From: Aphrophora alni
Taxonomy: Eukaryota; Arthropoda; Insecta; Hemiptera; Aphrophoridae
NCBI GenBank assembly: GCA_963513935.1
Contig: OY740769.1
Span: forward strand, 103,891,762-103,955,761
Direction of reading: 5' to 3'
DNA length: 64,000 nt
Every line of letters starts with the position of its first letter. Within the stretch, counting starts at the first letter, position 1. The translations under genes and the position numbers were made by a program. Below the pieces are notes generated by a model. The model did not search any database, was not told the origin of the DNA, and saw only the letters and a list, made by a program, of their open reading frames with translations. Of this stretch, positions 26,001-39,700 are shown in pieces.

Positions 26001-29000
26001 GGCCGTGGAGAGAACCCAAGGGCCCCAGGGACAAATTTTCGCGGGCCCCCGTCAAATAATAAATTCACTCCTGAAACCCCACCTCGTCATTTATAATAAT
26101 GCAACAAACATATTTTGTAAAGATATTTTATATAATATATTGTGTAATTGATGACATGTGATATTTTTGTTATTCATTAAAAAAGTTTGTAATACTGTAT
26201 TTTACACAAAATAAAACAGTATAAGTTTAAAAACTTTTGATTTGTGCTCCTAAGAGATAATAATAATTAATTGTTTTCACAAAATTCTATTAATAATCGT
26301 AGAAACTAATCAATGTACAACTTGGGTCTTTGACTTTTCAGCTAAAAATAACACATTTGAATTATATATCGACCTTGCCTCTTTATATTCATTATGTTGA
26401 ATTTGCTTCATTTGAAAATCATAAACTGTTATCATAAATAGTAAATAAATTTATGATTTATCATAAATATAAATCATAAATAGTTAAGAAAATGTATTAT
26501 TAAATAAAGTTAAAGACAAATTTAAGACTAAACATGAATTTTTAATCAACTAATTATAAATAGAAAGGAAACTAAAAATCTAATAATTCGAATTTTCTGA
26601 TTTTTAGACTAATAATCCATTTGATTTTATTCTTAAAGTAAATTTAGTAGGTAAAAAATAAAACTTGGTCAGCCCGCCCGGGCCCCCTCCAGGTCCCGGG
26701 CCCCAGGGCTACAGCCCTGGCTGCCCCCCCTCTCGTCGGGCCTGGACTCGTCTGAACTAAAGCCTCCTCCCAGTTTTGACCAGCATTGTCCAGTCAACCC
26801 TGCTACCAAGCCAACTGTTGCCTGCTAAGGACAATCTGGGATAGATAAAAAATGGATCCCGCTCAAGTAGGTGCGACCTCAGTGACGCGCCGTCACATTA
26901 TGTGTTATAAGTTGAATAAGACACTAAATATGGCCAAAAACGTACTATATTGATCACACTATAGGCCTAGTCTCCTTTATCAAATTGAATACTCCTTTAA
27001 CTTTGATCGTATTTTTAACCCCCTCCCACTCTCCAAGAGGGCCCGGTATTAATAATTTAATATCTAAATACACATTTTTAGGACGTATATTTTTCACTTG
27101 AAATAATTATTTAAAATACGTAAAAGCATTAAAATCAATAAATTAAAATACATACGTAAAAGCTGCAAGCCAAGTATACAGATGAGTTTCAATGCCGTTA
27201 AAGAGGTGACTGATCTGTTAAAACTTAGAAATTGCAGCAAAACCTAAGTCACGTGAGAAGTTTACGCCCTATACTGGGAAGCGATCAAGGATAGCTCAGT
27301 TGGTAGATCATTGACGTGTAAAGCGAAAGGTTCTGGGTTCAATTCCCAGTCTAGGTTACGTATATTTTTCACTTGAAATACTTATTTAATTTTAAAAACT
27401 CTCCGTTTCTATACCTCCTACAATAAAAATAGTTCTGAACAAACTGGTTTATTAATATATTACAAAGAAAAACATATGCGTTAAAAATTCATTAGTTTAT
27501 TCAGAGAGTTACATGCCTAAAAATTCATACATCCATATTTTAAAACAATCAGTTTTAAGTTATTGATGGATTTTATTGAAACTTTAGAAAAAAGATTTTT
27601 CATAGAACATTAACAACAATATCAAATTTCGAATCTAAATAATCAAAATAATCAAAAAAACCCATTAAAAACAGCTTGAGGTCTTTAGAAATAAGTGAAG
27701 AGGTTGTAGAAGACTTACATTTTATTAGCTTTTTTTTAATAGTACTTCGGTCTCTTTTTAATAGAGAGGAAAATCGATACGATGTAACGTTATAAAAACA
27801 AATATGAGAATCGTCTCAGCGCTCTATTGTAGCGTAGGAGATGGCACAGCACTTGAAGTGGAGGGGATAGCCAGACATGGCCTTGAAGAAAGAATGGAAT
27901 GTATACCTGCAACATATTCTAGGACTTTTTTGTTTTCAATTACAATTATTTTAATACGCAAAGGGATAAGCAGAATTTATTTTTGTCCAATCAATCGAAA
28001 ATTTACGGATAAATGCGTTATAATATAAGATATCTCAGCTTCTCATTAAGATAGTAAGATTTTTATTTACACTTTTTTAGATACTTTTTAGTTTTTATTA
28101 CCAGTAGAGATCGGGAAAAAAAGAATTAAAAAATACAATATAAATTTTTTACTCTTTTGCATTACAAAGTTTTTTTTAAAGTTAAAATAAACTATAATTT
28201 TAGTTTCCTACAACCTCTTGACTATATTTCTGAAAGGCCATTTGTTTTAAATGGGGTTTACAGATTATTTAGAATATTTGAAATCGAAAATTTGGTATGG
28301 TTTTTAATCTTCCATAAGCAATTTTTGAAAACTTTGATTAAAACTTTATATCTACCAATATCTTTTATACTTACGTACAACTAATTATAAAAAGCTACAA
28401 TTTATAACAAAATTTAAGTCTAAACGATCTTATTTTTATAAGGTCTTGAACTTTTTCCAAAGAAATGTGTTTAATCTTCCAAAGCAACATCTTTTTCAAA
28501 GGTTTCTAACCCTCAGGGGCTTACTACAGTGAGTACGGGCGTGGCAATCCCGAGGGAACCAGGCTGGATCTACACTGTTTATGTAGTCTTGAGTTAGGTC
28601 ACTCTCTTTCGTCGTATTTCTTGACCAACTTTTGTTCTCTTCCGACCCCGATACAATTAGTAGTCGAAAGTTAGGGGTCTTCATTTTCAGGTGATGATGA
28701 CCGAAGGGTTTTTCGTCTTTAAACAACAAGGAAACAAATTTAATGTTTTGTTTTTTTAAATCCACCCCGATATCTAGACTATATTTATAGGAATTGTTTT
28801 AATTAGATGAGTGAACTTTAAAATTACTTAAGAACTCACAGAATACATCAATCAACTTTGGGTCATTCTCATTTTCTTTTTATGAAACTTTAAAATGTTC
28901 CTAAGAATCGATTTAAACAATACAAAATTACACCTTCCCCCTTTCTAACAGTGTTTTACGTCCAACTTAACCTCTTATAACATTTATATTAAATTATTCA

Positions 29001-32000
29001 TGTTTTGGTCCAAAAGTTGACCAGAGAATGATTTAACCAATGTCATAGTTAGATACAGTATTTTCTATTCTGCACTGAATATATCCTGGGTAAATAAACA
29101 TATGGAGTCTGCGAGATGTAAATGATTCATCTTGGAGTGATTCAGTAGCCAACCACAACCCACGCTCAATAACTTTAGGTGTTAATACATTTCACACATG
29201 TTGGTTTGGTGATTTCTCACACAACTTCTCGCCTTTTTGTTGCATTTATCATTTGAATTCCACGAGTTTTTCCAATCTCCAATAGTGTTATTTGTTTTTA
29301 GAGATGTATGTAAAATCGAGACAAGTTATCAACTAATTAGATAATTTTCTATGGAAATGTTCGCTCTCAAGATGAAATAGTAACATCAAGCTTCAATCAT
29401 GACTCACAGAATATTTAACGAAAGTTCTATTAATTTATTTTTCTAATGAAAACAGGAAAGGCGACTCAATATGTGTGTTTCTATCGCTCGAGACTGAAAA
29501 TAACAGTATAGGGCGTTTAAAATTATTATTCATTTTTTTCACATCTACGTAGGCCTAAGTATATAGAAAGTTATACAAGCTTCTAAAAATCTATAACTTT
29601 TTTTGCGAATATATCAGTTTTAAGGTTCACGAGTCCAAAATTTCTGGAATGATATCTGCCTGTCGTATGTGCAGGCACACACACGTGTACCGGTTTTAAT
29701 TAAATTTGATATGTGGGCTATAATTCGGGAAGTTATTTTATCGTTTTTTTTTTTTTTTGTTATTTTTTTTTATTTTTAATATTTTATATTTGAGGAAGTT
29801 GTTATGAGAAAAAATTGCCATTTCCTTAAAATTGGCTCTAACGATTTTGATTAAATTTCTCCAAGGCAAACAAAACTTTTCAAAAATGTCGGTTCGTGAG
29901 TTAACAAAAAAAAAAAAAAAATCAAAATCAAAATACGTCTGTTATAAGAGACGACATTAAACTCAAAATGAAACTTAATGACTCAAACCGTGTACAAAAT
30001 CGCAAGTAAAATCGTATAATTTTTGGTAATTATTAATTAGCAAAAATGACAACCCAACTTTGACTCCCGTCATAAAAAGCTCGATTTTAATCAATACGAT
30101 TAACGCCAAGAGCGCGGTTATTCTGTAAATGAAACAAGTATAGAAATGGTTTATTTTCTGGTGACGAATAGTATTGGTTGGTTGTTATTTGGAAGGAGAA
30201 CGGGAACGGGAAGGATGAGTGATAACTTGTGTGCAATGTTTTGGCACTTGGATTAAACTTTGGAAATTTCCGTAATTAAACGAAATTAAAATCTAACCGG
30301 GGGAATAACGCTGAAACAGAACTCAATAAATAATAAATTTCGAATGTTTATCATTGGTAAAAACAATAAAATTGTTTACATATCAAAGAATGAAACAAAC
30401 GACTCAGAAAAGTGTTTTTTTTTGTTTGTATAATTTGCCTAAAAATACAAAATTTAATTCTTGTAACATTTTTGGGGGAAGCCCGCGTATTTTCCGACTT
30501 ATATTAGTTTGTAAAAGTTCAAAATGGTGGTAGGGAAATTCTAAAAGTTGTCAAACAAATCTGAAGATAATTCAAAGTACAAAACTTGATTACCTCTACG
30601 ACTTTTCGAAATATCGGATATTTTTTGAAAAAATCCTTCGAACTGGCAAAACATTAAGGATAAAAGCGAATGTGAAAAATGTTTTCTAAACATCTGAAGT
30701 AAAAGTACACATTGTATTCGTTTTCACCCTAAAAGATGGGTATTCAAGAAAATATAACTTTATTTCGAAAAAGTCATAGAATAAATAAAATCTTGTATTT
30801 TATTTTAAATTCATGGATTTAACCCCCCCGGGCTATATCTCAGAAAATAATTGTTTTTCCGAAAAATTACAAGATTAAAAATTTTGCAGTTTTGGCCAAG
30901 TTATCTACAAGACCTATTCCGGATCATTTTTTTTTTACTCTTTCTTATATAAACACAATACAAATAATGATAAATATTCCTGAATCCAACAATTTTTGCC
31001 TGGTTTTATCTAAACGTTGGTTATTACGAAGCGATTCCCATGGTGTTTTATTCACCTCTGGAGATTTCCAAAGTTATTACCTAACTGTGACGTGTTCCGA
31101 TTAACGGTCACCCGAGCTTTATCGTGGTTGAAATCTTGGTTGCGTACAGTTCAGTCTTCGGTCGCGCTTTAAGTTACACTGCTAACCATGATCACCAACC
31201 GGAGTGAAGTAGTAAATGGTGTTCTCGACATTCTCGGGAAAGCCGGTTCAATATGTTGGAGCGCAGTAAATATATTTCGGTAAGAATGTCGAGATAGGCC
31301 ACCTATATTACATTTGGTGTTGTGTCCAGTTACTGTTATAATTAGAATTAATTTATTACAATTAACTCATTAAGAGCTGGTTAGCGAGAGTGGTGTTGAG
31401 TCGGTGGGGATTAAAGTAAGATCTTTAAAGCAACCACGTTTTCCTTAGCTAACTCTACCATATGTTAGCCTAAACCCCCCCCCCCAATCTATCGCACCAC
31501 ATAATTTTACTGGACTATTCATTTGTTCATAATTATACAGTCGAATATTGTTATACATGTCAAAACTTATAAAACACTAAATATATACATAATTGTATAA
31601 TTTTTATTTTTTTTTAACTTTAAGGACCTCAAAGCTGAAAACCGACACAAAACCAAAAATGTTTTAGTGGATATGTATATTTTTCAGAAACAATTTGTAT
31701 TTATTATCCAATTTTTATGAAATTAAAAAGAAGAGCAATTCTGACTACCTAGTTTGCATAACGGTTCAAGTAGGACAATCTATTTTTGGTTATTCAGAGT
31801 TTAATTTTATTTCAAAAATAAATATTAAAATTTTGATTTCATCTTCTGAAAAAGCGACAAAAAACATACAATAAAGTGTGAAATAAATTTATACAATTTT
31901 TTTTTTAAAATTAATACTATCGTCCAATATCTTTCTTATTGGATACATTTAGTGTCCGCTCATAATAACAGACACTTTGGGGACTAAGACAGGCACAGTT

Positions 32001-32968
32001 TATATTTATTTAACAACAGAAGAGATTGCGTTTAATTGTCTTGATTAACAGAGGTCACTATGCTTAACCCAATCAATGCTCAACGCGCCTTCAATCTAGA
32101 GCAGCAATGACCAGCTCAACATGCAAGACTATAATAGGCAGATCGAAGAGTGCGCAGTAACACTGTGTTTGCAACCGTCTGCAATTTCTTATCAAAATCT
32201 AATGAAATAATTTGGGCTTGTTTATCAAAACCTCCATTTATAAAATCTCACAAATTAATAACAATGGGAAACGAATTGGTATTGTAGAAAAACTAATTCT
32301 TAATAATAACTCGCTTACCCTACGACCTACAATAAAATTAAAATAATGCTGTTTCTCATTAAAAGAGCAAAAATCTTGTATTTTAACATTTTTGTTAAGT
32401 TGACTATTTTCGAGATAAATATTTTTAAAAGACGCTATTTTAAAATATTTTTTTATAAAATGACAATGTTTTCCATTCACGTTAAAAAATATCAATGAAT
32501 GGATACAAAATGGCGACTCAATATAACCGTTCGTATTTTTATTTATAGAAAGTTCAACAACCAATATACAGTATATATATATATATATGACATTTTAGGT
32601 CAGACATTTTAGGTCAGAAGTATTCAGTTAAAACAAAATATGAACCATGGAATACTACATACTAAAATGTTGAATAGATCAAAATCGTTTCAAGCCCTTT
32701 AGATTTAATCCAATTCTGAAAAACTATTATTTTTCCATTCCTTTCATTACACTATATAACAACAAAAAAGAAAAAAACAAACAGAAACAGTATTTAGAAA
32801 AAGAAAGAAAAAAGATATACCACACTTTATCAAATAAGAAAAAGACTAAACAATAGACATATAAATTGAATTATGAAATTAAAATACAGAAAAAACAACA
32901 ATATCACTTTTAAATCCTAATTATTTAAGATGAACAAGACAAAAAACAAACAGACAATAAATGACAAT

Positions 32969-33003
<35 letters not shown>

Positions 33004-33648
33004 AATGAAATAATGCAGCCTGCATGGGTTCGTCAATTTGATCATGATATAGTTGAAAGATTTTTTTGAAATGGTGTGAGTTTACAGTTTACGGGTGTGG
33101 GAAAGTGATTTAGCTATGTCTCGAGTTTGGAAAAACTCATTTAAGGGGTTTATAACCACATCGTTATAAAAAAAAGTTCGGTCCTTTTAAGTGGCAAAAG
33201 AACATTTCACATTCTACTGTTTCGAACTTATTACCACTTTCTTCTTTCACGACTGTACGTAATTTCTATTTACAATAAAAACAAGCAAATCTTGTGTACT
33301 TGTTAATTTGACCAACCCTGCCCAGCTGATATTTTAAATTGCTTACGTCACCCAGCGTGCAAATATAAGAACATGTACCCACCTGTTTCAACCGGCAGAA
33401 TTTAAATTGAATATAAATGATTTTAACATTACATGCCTTAGGTAGGATGGTGAGCTAAGATTCGTCGAATTCCATGTATATTTCTGTCATGTTTTTATTC
33501 TTAAGTTCCTGTTCATCATTAAAGTAATTTTTTATTAAATTCTGTTTACTAACTGTTTATTCTTAATTCGTGCTCGTACATTTCTACGTGAAATAAAATA
33601 ATATATATTTTATTTAAACGCTTCTCATTATAACAGTGGTAAAAGCAG

Positions 33649-33721
<73 letters not shown>

Positions 33722-36700
33722 CATTATTATCACATGTATTTTGAGTTTAAATAATAACATTATCTATTTACTATAATGTTCATTTGTTCATTTGTTTTTG
33801 TTTCGATATTGATTCTTACTATGATTTATCTTGGCGACTTTGCTTTAACATTTCAATTTTTTGAAATAACAGCAAAATATGGAAATTGTAATGGCCTCCC
33901 ACAATCTTATAAATATAAAATGATTAAATATATATTTTATTTTAACACTTCCCACCATAATCATGCTACGAGCAAGTATTGTATGTATAAGTTATCATTA
34001 TTATGATGTTTATGTTGAGTTTAAATAATAACATTATCTATTTATTAAAACTTAAAAAAATTGATCTTTCATTTTTGTTTTGATATTGATTTTTACGAAT
34101 CTTTGATCAGTGAGTGCATACCACGAGGTCCTTAAATACACAAAAGCTAAAATGAAGCAATACTACTTCAGGGGCGTAAACTATTTTATCTACCCCCACC
34201 AAATAAAAATAAAAATAGTTTGAATTTAAAAAAAAAATTACATTAAATTATTAATCAGTTATAGCCATGGTTCATTTTATAAAGGTGAAACTAAAATGTA
34301 GAAAAACAAAATTTCTAAGAATAGGTTATGAGCTAAGGCAACAAATAAAGTAACATGCTACAGCTGATTTAATGATAACATTGTAATTGTCTTAAGAACC
34401 ATAGACAGCTGTTGCTAAATATTCAAGAGGTATATAATGGGTTCATAATGGAAGTTCTTTGTACCTCGTTAGATCGGGAAGTTTAACATGTGGAGTAGAT
34501 AAAAAATATTAATGCCCTCACATAGCCTCCCATTTACTGTAAATATAGCGAGAATTGAGAATTTGCTCATAAACATACAAACTATCATTTGTAGAATATA
34601 CAAATTTTAAATGTTAATATTATTTAATTTGATTTATAAATATGAACATGAGAGAAATACAATTTTTAACAAATTGAAACAGCCAATATCCTAAATTATA
34701 TTCTAATTTCTACAAATTAAGAAAAGAAGTGTTTGAAAAAATTTACCATTAAAAACTCCTAATGCCTAAAATTAAAAAAATCAGGTTGCCAGAAGTTAGA
34801 TGTCAAGTAGTTGCAAGGATTTTGTTTTAAGCCCTGTAACATGGTGCACAAATCTTTTAGCAAGCAGACAATACCCTTGATATTGTAGAACAATGTTCAA
34901 CTTATCGGTGAAAATTTATAGTAAAAATCAGTTGCCTATTTAAAATTTACTGATGTGTATGCCTAACAAACTGTTCGACATTCGTAAAACCATGCCTACA
35001 TTGAGAGTAATTTGAGATATATTGGACCAAAATTGCAACCTTGACCTTATTAATATATTTGCAGACCTCGCCAAGCTGTAAAAGAAATTATAACCAAAAA
35101 TTCTATCAAACACTCACTATTTTCAAATTCACAACCATATTTAATCACAATTTAACTAATAGTATAAACCATTCTAACTTGCAAAAGTTGACTAAAAATA
35201 AAACTACTACAGCTCTTTTTTTATATAATTTTAAGGTTATGTTTTTAACAATTAAAAAAAAATTAAAATTCTATTATTTTTAATTGTAGAAGAAAATAGG
35301 TTTGGGTAAATATGCAGATTTCAAAAGTGCACAAAACGAACTATTGTAGAGCGCTGTAGACCTTTATAGGTGAAAATTTATCCTTGGAAAACAATTTTTT
35401 TTAAATTTGTAAATTGGTATCATTATGAAATTTACCACTTATCCAATGATTGTGATTAAACTATCTTAATTTATAAAAAATGTACGTAAAGCTGTAAACA
35501 TTTTCAAGTGTTTGTTTTTTCAGACCTAATGTATGTGTAGTAGAAGAACTTCAAGGTACCAAACATAGAATTTGGACTGAATGCAAATACTGGAACAGCC
35601 GTGATATCTGCGGCGAGAAACCGTAAGTAGAACATGTTTAAATAAATACATAAATTAGAATCTATTAACTATATTTTGCATGCTCATGGTGACATTAAAT
35701 TTCGGTTCAGGAATAAATTGGCAAACATGAACCTAACAGTGGTCACAGTTCATTTTAAGATTAACTCATAAACATTCATTTTCATTTACCTACTTCTTCA
35801 GATTGGTTTGGATCATAAACTATCAAAACCACTAGACTAATTTTGAGATTTCTACCTTCAAGGAACAGTGTTCTTTGTTCATTTTTGCTTTTTTACAATA
35901 ACTCCTTATGACAGTATGTTTATTAGAAAATAGTAAAAAGATATTTAAGGCTCGTGCCCTGCACGTTTGCAAGGCACGGTGTGCATAGCACAGCACATTA
36001 AAAAATCACCCACACATGATCGTTCCACCTAACTGTCCAACGTGCAAGAGATCGAGTACATGTGTTTAGTTTTGTTTGAGTAAATTTGTAATATACGTTG
36101 TTCACCTTTGTTTCTTGTTCGAATAGTTGTAATGGCGCTCAATGGAAAAAAGTTATTGACACTTCTCTTAATTGATTCATTATGTGATAGTGATAATGTG
36201 TCACGGAAACAGAAAAAGAAGTATTGGTGCAACCATTGGTTATTGAAAAAGCAACGATTCTCAGATTTGAACCTTTTGAAATAACTGAAGAAAATAATCC
36301 GGATGACTACTAAAACTATTTAAGAATGAATGATGATATATTCAGTTATCTGCTTGAAAGAGTTCGCCCTCTTATTGAAAACCAAGATACAGTAATGAGG
36401 AAAGTGATCACTGTAGAACAGAGACTGGTAACCACACTGAGGTACTTTGCTACTGGAAGATACTGGGAAGACTTGAAGTTTTACACTATCATCTCTCCCC
36501 AAGCTTTCAGGAAAATAATTCCTGAAACTTGCAGTGATATCTACGATGCGCTGAAGGATGAATACTTGAAGGTATTAATAAAATAAACTATACACAATTA
36601 TTTTAAACAATATATCAAATTATCTAAATTTACATGTAGTATAACATATTAGTATAAAATCTACATCTTCTATGGTTGCAGTCTTAAAATTGTGTCCCTA

Positions 36701-39700
36701 AACTGAGACAAACATACAAAATAATCCAATTATTTTAGTTTATTACTAATGCCAATGTCCAGTCTCAGTGAGCCGTGAGCTGGTGACTGCCACCTGTAAT
36801 GTTTGGATCAAACACAAACAGCGTCAGGTCTTGGTAATATGGAGTGGTTCTTCCACTGTCATATGATGAGTTTGATGTTTTTGGGAAGTGTATAACTGCA
36901 CAGTTACGAAATATGGAAGAAATGCAAAGTATTTTTGCATAAAATATTATCAACCTGGTACTATTTAAGGGTAAGATGTGGAAACTTCACGAAAATAGCA
37001 CAATTTCTGATCCCATGTCTTACAGTGGTGCATCATTTTATAGCAACTACTGACAGTGAAAGAACCACTCCATATTACCAAGACCTGACGCCGATTGTGT
37101 TTGATCGTGTTCAAGTGGCAGTCACCAGCTCACTGCTCACTGAGACTGGACATTGGCATTAGTAATCAACTAAAATAATTACTACTTGTAAATTTAGATA
37201 ATTGGATAAATTGTTTAAAATAATTGTATAAGTTTATTTTATTAATACCTTCAAGTATTCATCGTTCAGCGTATCGTAGATAGCTCTGCAAGTTTCGGGG
37301 ATTATTTAGATGATAGCGGAAAACTTCAAGTCTTCTCAGTATCTTCCAGTAGCAAAGTACCTCAGTGTGGTTACCAGTCTCTGTTCTGCAGTGATCACTT
37401 TCCTCATTACTGTATCTTGGTTTTCAATAAGAGGATTATTTCAAGCAGATAACTGAATGTCTCATTATTCATTTTTAAATTGTTTTTGTAGTCGTCCGGA
37501 TTATTTTTTGCAGTTATTTCAAAAAGTTCAAATCTAAGAATCGTTTCTTTTTCAATAACCAACACTTGCACCAATACTTCTTTTTCCGTCTCCGTGACAC
37601 ATTATCACTAATTACATAATGAATCAATTAAGAGAAATGAAAATAACTTTTTTTTTCCATTGAATACCATCACAACTATTCACACAAGAAACAAAGGTGA
37701 ACAACGTATATTACAAATTTACTCTAACAAAACTAAACACATGTACTGAATCTCTTGCACGTCGGTCAGTTAGGCAGAACGATCGATCATGTGTGACGTA
37801 TTTTTTATTAGGTCATGTGTATAGGGTATCATGATCATGTGTGTAGGGTATTTTTTTTGTATTTTGCAAACGTGCAGTGTATAAGCATGTATGGGGACCT
37901 TAACCATCTTTCAAATCATTAAAAATCCGTATAAAAAAGCAGCTATTAATTTATGAAAATGATTTAGTTAACAGACAAAAAACATACACAAAATATGAAA
38001 CTATAACAATGTTTAGTAAAACCAATTCATTCATTTTCTTTTAAAGTTTTAATCTAAAAATAATAATTGTTAGCCACTACAGATATTCAAAATTGAAATC
38101 ATGACTTTCAATTATTAATTTTTTTTTTTGGTATTGAGGAAACTTAGTTTTCCCTTGATTAAATTATACTAAACTTGAATATTAGTTCTTCTTTAAAATT
38201 TCTGAGAAATGTAAAAGTAAACTAAAACATTGCAATTGTTTTCTAATGAATTAGGAAGTATTATGTTTATTGTTGGTTGGTAGTTGCATTATGAGTGTTA
38301 TTATATATTGAAAACTGTATTGTGTTTCAGATTAATTAGGTATGAGTGCTGTGAAGGTTTTAAACAAATCTCTGGAACTCAAGGTTGTACTGGTGGTATG
38401 TATGTTACACTATTTAAACTGTGCACTATGCATTATATGTTAATTAAAAGTAAATCAAAAACGGCATGGAATCTCAAATATTTCATTCCAAGTAATTAAA
38501 ATTAATAATTTTCCTTAATAACAGGAACAAAAACCACAATAATTGCAAGAATTTTACTTTACTTTATTACTTTAAAAATTCTGATGTACATTTCGATAAA
38601 ATGGTTCTTATCATCATCAGAAGGTTTTACTACTAAACTAACATTTAAACATTTAAATCTAATCCAACATAAGTGATAGCCTACCATTCCTCCCACTCCA
38701 CAGATGTAACTACCTATGAGCTTGAGGCTATGTTAGGTCAAAAAAATATATATATATATAATCTAGATTTAAAAAACAAATTCAGCACAAATCAATACAA
38801 TAAGTTAGAAAAATCTAGGAGACCTGAATATAAACTAAAAACAAATCTTGATTAAGATTTAAATAATGTTGAAATAGTTACAAATGTGACCTCTAACACA
38901 TTATTGAATAGTTACGAAAGAATTTTCATAGCAAAAGAAAAAGCAAGTTTATTGTCTTCATTGGAGCAAAGATATTAACTTCCACAGTAGTTAGTCAAGT
39001 CAAAACAATAATAAAAATAGTTAATGTAATTTTAAATTTTAAAACAAACTTTATATTTGTATTTCACATAATATTGTATACATTTTTATTATTAGTGCAA
39101 GTTATAAGTAGTTTAAAACAGCAAATATTTACACAGATTAGATGCAAGTAGAAGGTAATAATTATGTGGTTACTTTTTCATAAGCTTATCACTCATCTTA
39201 ACCTCCAGGTTAATGGCGTGGGCCTGACATGGCTGCAAACTAATAGGTTGCCTATCACTTATGTTAAATAAAATGCCACTCCTGGTTTAGCAGTTAGAAA
39301 ACTCTCTGATGATGATGATAACCATGTTATTGAAATGTGCATCAAGATATTTAAGGGAATAAACTAAATAATTATTATTTCAATCATTGTATTTTTAGCT
39401 TGCTCCTGCTACTTTAGTTGAAAATATTATCAATTAATAATGTGAATTTCACCACAGTGAAGTTTATGTCTAAGTAATTTGTCACAGATTTCTCTAATTT
39501 TCTGACCATTACATCAAAGGGGTATAATATATTATAGTGGGACAGAAACGAGTACTTATTAGGGCAAGCCTAAATCTAAATCCATGTTAATACACTCAGG
39601 ACTGTAAACTGGGAAATGGAACTATGCACTCGCTTAGAAATGTATGAAATGTTTTCATTACCAAACTCAATAAAGAAAAGAATCTCAAAGCTTTACAAAA

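Larger units (their letters stand above)
7658..35523 (+). other. Intron 1 of the fasciclin-domain gene (about 27.9 kb)
   Basis: The donor is GTATGT at 7658 and the acceptor TTTTTTCAG ends at 35523. Nearly half of the window is this single intron. Its content is mostly transposon-derived and is listed separately; the stretches not listed below are AT-rich sequence in which I see no gene. One GC-richer island, at 31.1-31.3 kb, may be an alternative first exon. Confidence 0.8.
35949..37899. mobile_element. Harbinger-derived palindromic element in intron 2
   Basis: About 1.95 kb made of two inverted copies of the 5' part of a PIF/Harbinger element. The outer ends match in inverted orientation (CTGCACGTTTGCAA near 35959, TTGCAAACGTGCAG near 37864) and TTAA lies on both sides (35945-35948 and 37900-37903). 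The left arm reaches about 36857 and the right arm starts at about 37056; the 200 bp between them do not pair. Each arm contains the same transposase exon, as listed separately. Harbinger elements usually duplicate a 3-bp TWA target, so TTAA on both sides needs care. Confidence 0.75.

Noticed and set aside
27286..27360. Functional tRNA-Tyr gene
   Set aside because: The acceptor stem pairs at only about half of its positions, two anticodon-stem pairs fail, and there is no intron as expected of a eukaryotic tRNA-Tyr; listed as tRNA-like.
32238..32564. 108-codon minus-strand ORF
   Set aside because: AT-driven composition (Phe, Ile, Lys, Asn), no family motif and no supporting splice or start context.
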